64,000 nucleotides of DNA from Linnemannia elongata. Lineage: Eukaryota; Mortierellomycota; Mortierellomycetes; Mortierellales; Mortierellaceae. Of this stretch, positions 59,758 to 64,000 are shown piece by piece (the first letter of the stretch is position 1; each line of letters starts with the position of its first letter). A model generated the notes under the pieces. That model was given only the letters and a program-made list of their open reading frames with translations, ran no database searches and was not told the origin of the DNA. The DNA lies in NCBI GenBank assembly GCA_036320915.1, contig JAXBDG010000004.1, positions 1,364,001-1,428,000 of the forward strand, read 5' to 3'. The position numbers and the translations under genes were made by a program.

Positions 59758-60180
59758 ATGCCAGCCTGGGCATCCATGCTGGATCTTCCCCAGGAGATTC
59801 TCGACATCATTATTCCCTGATCTCCTACAACGACTACGCATCCTGCTCTTGCTCAAGCTGGCCAGCTGTAGGATCTCAACTCTCTGATCTGTGAGGCATC
59901 TTGTCGCCGTGACCCCCTGTTCCAATGGGGATCTGTCAGTTGGCCAGTGTACGCAAATGTCGAGCAATTAACATGCGTTGTGGTTGTGGAGTCAAGATGG
60001 AGGGAGGACAATAGAGGCAACGAGTGGTGTCTACTGCCAAATAAAAGATTGTCGAATCATCAGTGCCTGTGCTCCCTTTTTTTGCGTGATCCCTTCGCAA
60101 GCGTGTGGGCAAATGAATGGCTAGGAGGGAAAGAGAGAGAGATCCTTGTGGCCACAAAGAAGTGGTAGGAACGCGACTAT
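59758..60180 (+). pseudogene. Decayed F-box protein gene fragment
   Basis: An ATG at 59758 reads MPAWASMLDLPQEILDIII and hits a stop at 59818. The +2-shifted frame then continues SLISYNDYASCSCSSW. Together these match the start of an F-box of the kind abundant in Mortierella (LPxEIxxxI...nDyasCs..W). Further on, another frame reads RRDPLFQWGSVSWPVYANVE, plausible as the next part, and it soon stops. At least two frameshifts or an unrecognised intron are needed, and no leucine-rich repeat region follows. Best read as a truncated, inactive F-box gene. Confidence 0.5.
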
Positions 60181-63100
60181 GTTGATGTCAGAAAAAGGCG
60201 GTGGAGTTTCAGTGACCCCCCACATGGTCACGCTTATCTATGGTTGTTATCATCTGAATAAAGGATGCAATGGCAAAGGAATGTGGAAAACCAGTTTAGG
60301 TGCAACTTCAAGCAACGGGTATCTTGTCGCTAGTATTCACTAAACCTAGCTGCAGGTTCACATGGACATAACGGCCTCCTTTTCATCATTTTTAACATTC
60401 CTCCGCCTTACACTCAAAAACTTTTTTTCTCTCGTTTCCTCTCAACGGTTTTGATCCTTTCACGTTATTTGCTCAGTTGGGAGTAACGGTTGGAAAAAGG
60501 AAGGAACAGACTATATCGAGAGGTACATGCTCTCTGTACGTCTTGAACAAAGGAGGTTCTCGGTCTCTTTCAAATGCACAACACACAAGGCAAAGGCGGC
60601 CTCGCAAAAGCGGTGCAGATTCTTTTCGACGAAGCCAAAAGCAGAAGCAAAAAAAATTGGTTTTCACGGGCTGTGGAACGTAGTAAGCTCTTCGTACATC
60701 TTTTTCTACATTCTTTGGGTTTCTTCCTCATGTTTTTTTTCAGACCTAATGAAGTACCTCGCTGTGCATATTCAAGAAAGAACCAAGATAACGTGAGAGC
60801 ATATGAAAGTATGAAGGAACAAAAAGAAGGTGCAGGTGTTGATGCATCTGAGACTGTGCTGCGGTTTATTGGGTTTCTATGAGAGGGGGCGTTTGTTACT
60901 GTACTTTTTTAGGCAGGCTTTCTTTTTCTGGTTACTGAAAAAGTGCGAGGCAAGGAAAGGAGGACTTCATGATGCCTATCGACGAGAGAGGGATGAGAAT
61001 GAGAATGACCGATGGTAGGGAGAGGAGAGGAGAGGAAGGGAAAAGAATGTTGTTAAGAAATTAGGCGGGAATCTCTCCATTGTTGTGGAAGATCTTTTAC
61101 TAAGGTTTATCATTGTCGGTATGTGATCGATCATCTTCTTGTTTGTGTTGCCACTCGAGATACTTCCATAATGGCGAGCCAAAAGAGTGAACAAAATCCG
61201 AGCTAGCTCACGGGTGAATGTGTTGTCATCTACGAAAAAGGGAGCTGAGGAATAATCAATGATAGCAGTATTTGAATGAGAATAAAAGAAAGAGACGAGC
61301 GGGCAACGAAGCTAGACGCCAAAGGGCGATGGGGGTTCTTTGTTGTGGTGTACAACGACAAGAAGATAAACAAAGGGTAGTGAATGTGACGGAGATGGAT
61401 GTGTAGGTCTCGTTTTTATTTTGCGTGCAGGTTGTTGTGCTTGACTATTTCGTTGTTGCTAATTCTTGCTGTTTGTCGTCAATAGAGTTCACAGCCTTAT
61501 GCTCTACCATTGTGGAGGAGGGATAGGAGGCAGAGTGGGAGGATATGAGTGGGAGAGCGAGGACAGACCTGCGCCCACCCTCAAGTCCGCCGCTCAGGAA
61601 TGTGGATCAAAGATGAAAAAAAAAATGAGCATTGTTACCCTGTCAGGTTAACTCTTGGCTGGTATTTTTCACAAGAGAAAGCACGATAAGTGATGTTGTG
61701 CTGCTACAGATGGGAGTGTCAATGTACAAGTAATAATAATATAATGAGGAAAGGATGAATGAATGAGGAGGAGGGAGGATCCTTCCCCCAGTTCTCACCA
61801 CTTGGCTGGAGGAAAGATTGGAGACATCCAGGCTGGCAATCAATCAATCATTTGCACGCTCCGACTAATAACTCTAGCGTAGCACAGCAACAGCATCATA
61901 CTCATTGCAATTGCAGTTGTTTGTCGGAGACGGCACAGTCTCCCGTTTGGGTGTATCAAACAGTGAACCCAATAATGAGGAACGTGATTCCCCAATTCCC
62001 ATGGTCATGGGCGCGTTTAGTGATTCTTATTTCTTCCATGGCTGTAGTGTTTTTCTTTGGGTTCTTTTGTAGATAGCAGGTGCATGTGTCGAAGGAAACG
62101 AATGGTGAGTACAGCATGAATGGTGCTAAGAAAAGAAACCGGGATAATGCCTTTTTGGACACAAACGAAAGTAAAGAAAAAAGGAGGAAGGAAAGGAACG
62201 ATACGCGTCGGAGTCCCAGGTGAAAGACAACAAGCACCAAAGATGAAAGTAGACAGTGTCCTTGTGTGTATGTGGCGAATATTATATGTTTGTATGTATA
62301 TCTGTATGAGTATGTGCTTCTGTGTAATATTTGCTGCCTGTATGCACTTGTACTTATTTGTTTGTGCTTGACTCGACCCCTCTTCTTCCTCCTGCCCCAA
62401 CCCTCTATCCCCCTCCTTGCCTTTCCAATTCTCGAGCAAGCACCTTGGATGTATGCTTATGCCTGTGAAAACCATTTGTTTCTCTTCTTCAACCCCCAAA
62501 AACCTCGCAAAAGTGAAGGGATGCTCTTGTAGGTGTAGGAGATAAAAAAACTTCCGCACATGCATCTTTTTTATTCATATCTTTAGGCCGTTGTTAACAT
62601 TGAAGCCCTTGGCCTAAAAATGCACTTTGCCTTGACACTGATGGCTATTACCTCTGTTCAGCATCACCCTTTGCTTGGCCTGCATTTTGGCCTGACCATC
62701 ATTGGATCATTGCAAGTCAAACTTTTCTTCCCTCTCCTTTTTCACTGACGTACAAGATGATACCAGCAAAACATCATCATCATCATCACCGAGACTGCAA
62801 AAGTCAAAGAAAGCAGGATGAATGGGACTTCTCATCCTTGTCAACAATGGAGGCGGGGTTAAAGGATTAGAGGTGCTCTATCGAGGACCAGAAGTACAAA
62901 AACAAAAATAAAAAAATGCAAAAAGCGCACTAAACAAACCCTTTTCGCCATTGAGCAGCAACAAAAACAAACAAACAACAAACGGTCATCTGTGCCTGGA
63001 AAAGATCTCTCCGCCTTTCCTATTACCTCTTGGCTCAAACACCCGTCTTTCAGGAATAAGGAGCAAGCAAGCGATTCCATAGGTTAAATACGTTTTGTCA

Positions 63101-64000
63101 TCGATATTGTCGTATTGTGAATTGTTTGCTGTTCTTATTATTATTAGGGATGGTCATCATCCGTATTGATATGAGGCCCAACTTTGTTTTATGTGTTTTG
63201 TTAGTTTTGTTGTATAGCTTTCGATTCTGGGGCGCCAATTAAGAAAGAGAGGAAAAGAGAGGAACGAAGAGGCAAGGATGGATTGACATACATCAGCGGT
63301 ATGAAGCTCGACAACAACAACCTTACGCGATGCATTCTTGACCTTCTTTTGACCCACGCTTTTCATTATCCACTAGCGTTCTTTTGCTTTCAGTGCCTCT
63401 GCTTCTGCTGTCCCAGCACAACCTATGTCTTCGGAGGATCGAGATGGACGGCGTTCTCTCTTCAAAAGACCTCTACCACCCCCTTTTTGGTTGATTGTGG
63501 GCCTTGAGTATGATTGGATGGGTAGGGTGTATTTTGTTTACAGAGACCATTGGGGGAAAGGGCACACGCCAATAATGCCTAAAGGAAAAGGGCTCACTGT
63601 TTTCCTTCATTGATTTCACGCTCAAGAGAAGATGTGTCGTCGGTCTTTCTTTCTTCTTCCTCCACAAAAACAAACAACACAACCCACAACTCTCTCTATC
63701 TATTATGCACATGTTTACTACGGAGAAGTTTTATTTGGTTTGTGACCAGAGAGGAGGTTGAAAAACTCTCAGTCTTGTTTATTTTGGTGCTCTCACTTTC
63801 CTTCATTCTCTCTCACCCTTCCCTTTGTTACCAGTGCTAGTGCTAGCGCAGGCACGCGATGCTAGTGATCATTTCGTCAATCTTCCCCTCTCTCTCTCTT
63901 TTTCACAATAGCAAGAACATCAACAGTAGTGACAAGTAATTGCTCTCGCCTTTTTCACTGGGAGTAGCACGAAGCAATGAAATAAGGAAAAGGGGATCGG
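60181..64000. other. 3.8 kb region without recognisable genes at the right end
   Basis: All open frames are under ~185 residues and have the composition of random or repeat sequence. I looked for exon-acceptor-donor chains and protein-like motifs on both strands and found none. Tracts of CT, GA and T runs are scattered. It may include promoter sequence for a gene beyond the window, or non-coding RNA that cannot be recognised from sequence. Confidence 0.45.

Overview
The window is a gene-dense piece of a fungal nuclear genome, most probably a Mortierella-type early-diverging fungus (Mucoromycota, Mortierellomycotina). Three things point there. Almost every gene is cut by many short GT-AG introns. 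The proteins are typically fungal (CLA4-type PAK, OLE1-type desaturase with a C-terminal cytochrome b5, TVP18, ALG13, MSC2/ZRG17-like transporter). The desaturase (445 aa) closely resembles the Mortierella alpina delta-9 desaturase as I remember it; no search was run. There is no operon structure, rRNA, CRISPR array, recognisable tRNA or intact transposon.

Layout: 0-1 kb, 3' end of an unknown glutamine-rich gene (+). 1.06-5.75 kb (-), a tomosyn/Sro7/Lgl-family WD40 protein with a C-terminal R-SNARE-like motif, head to head with TRAPPC8/Trs85 (+, 6.28-12.03 kb). 12.13-15.1 kb (-), RMI1 of the dissolvasome. 15.36-16.09 kb (+), ALG13. 16.2-18.9 kb (-), a large disordered BTB protein. 19.4-22.2 kb (-), an unassigned WD40 nuclear-type protein. 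24.66-28.73 kb (+), a CLA4-type PAK kinase. 29.0-31.05 kb, a rhodanese (-) and a HINT histidine-triad protein (+) from a shared promoter. 31.3-32.96 kb (-), mitochondrial S-adenosylmethionine carrier. 33.8-36.15 kb (+), a histidine-rich CDF zinc transporter of the non-catalytic ZRG17/ZnT6 type. 36.47-44.38 kb (-), a very long many-exon gene encoding a BAR-like/PH/PH/C2/RasGAP protein. 44.4-48 kb, a low-complexity desert. 47.99-49.46 kb (-), delta-9 desaturase. 50.86-53.47 kb (-), SR-protein kinase. 54.62-56.21 kb (+), TVP18. 57.53-58.91 kb (+), EF-1alpha. 59.7-64 kb, non-coding with a decayed F-box fragment.

The genes are mostly unrelated housekeeping functions, but membrane traffic and polarity recur: tomosyn and TRAPPC8 share a promoter region, and CLA4, the RasGAP, TVP18 and the zinc transporter act on polarity, Ras signalling, Golgi and ER.

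The observations most worth a second look are the BAR-like/PH/PH/C2/RasGAP architecture, the tomosyn-type R-SNARE tail, the RMI1 second OB fold, the CDF protein with both TM2 metal ligands replaced, micro-exons of 16 and 23 nt (HINT, TVP18) plus a GC-AG intron, and a Cbf1-type CACGTG site before the SAM carrier. I did not find a clearly new multi-gene system. Exon borders were placed by hand from splice consensus and reading-phase continuity. Those given as exact were phase-checked; others are good to a few bases.
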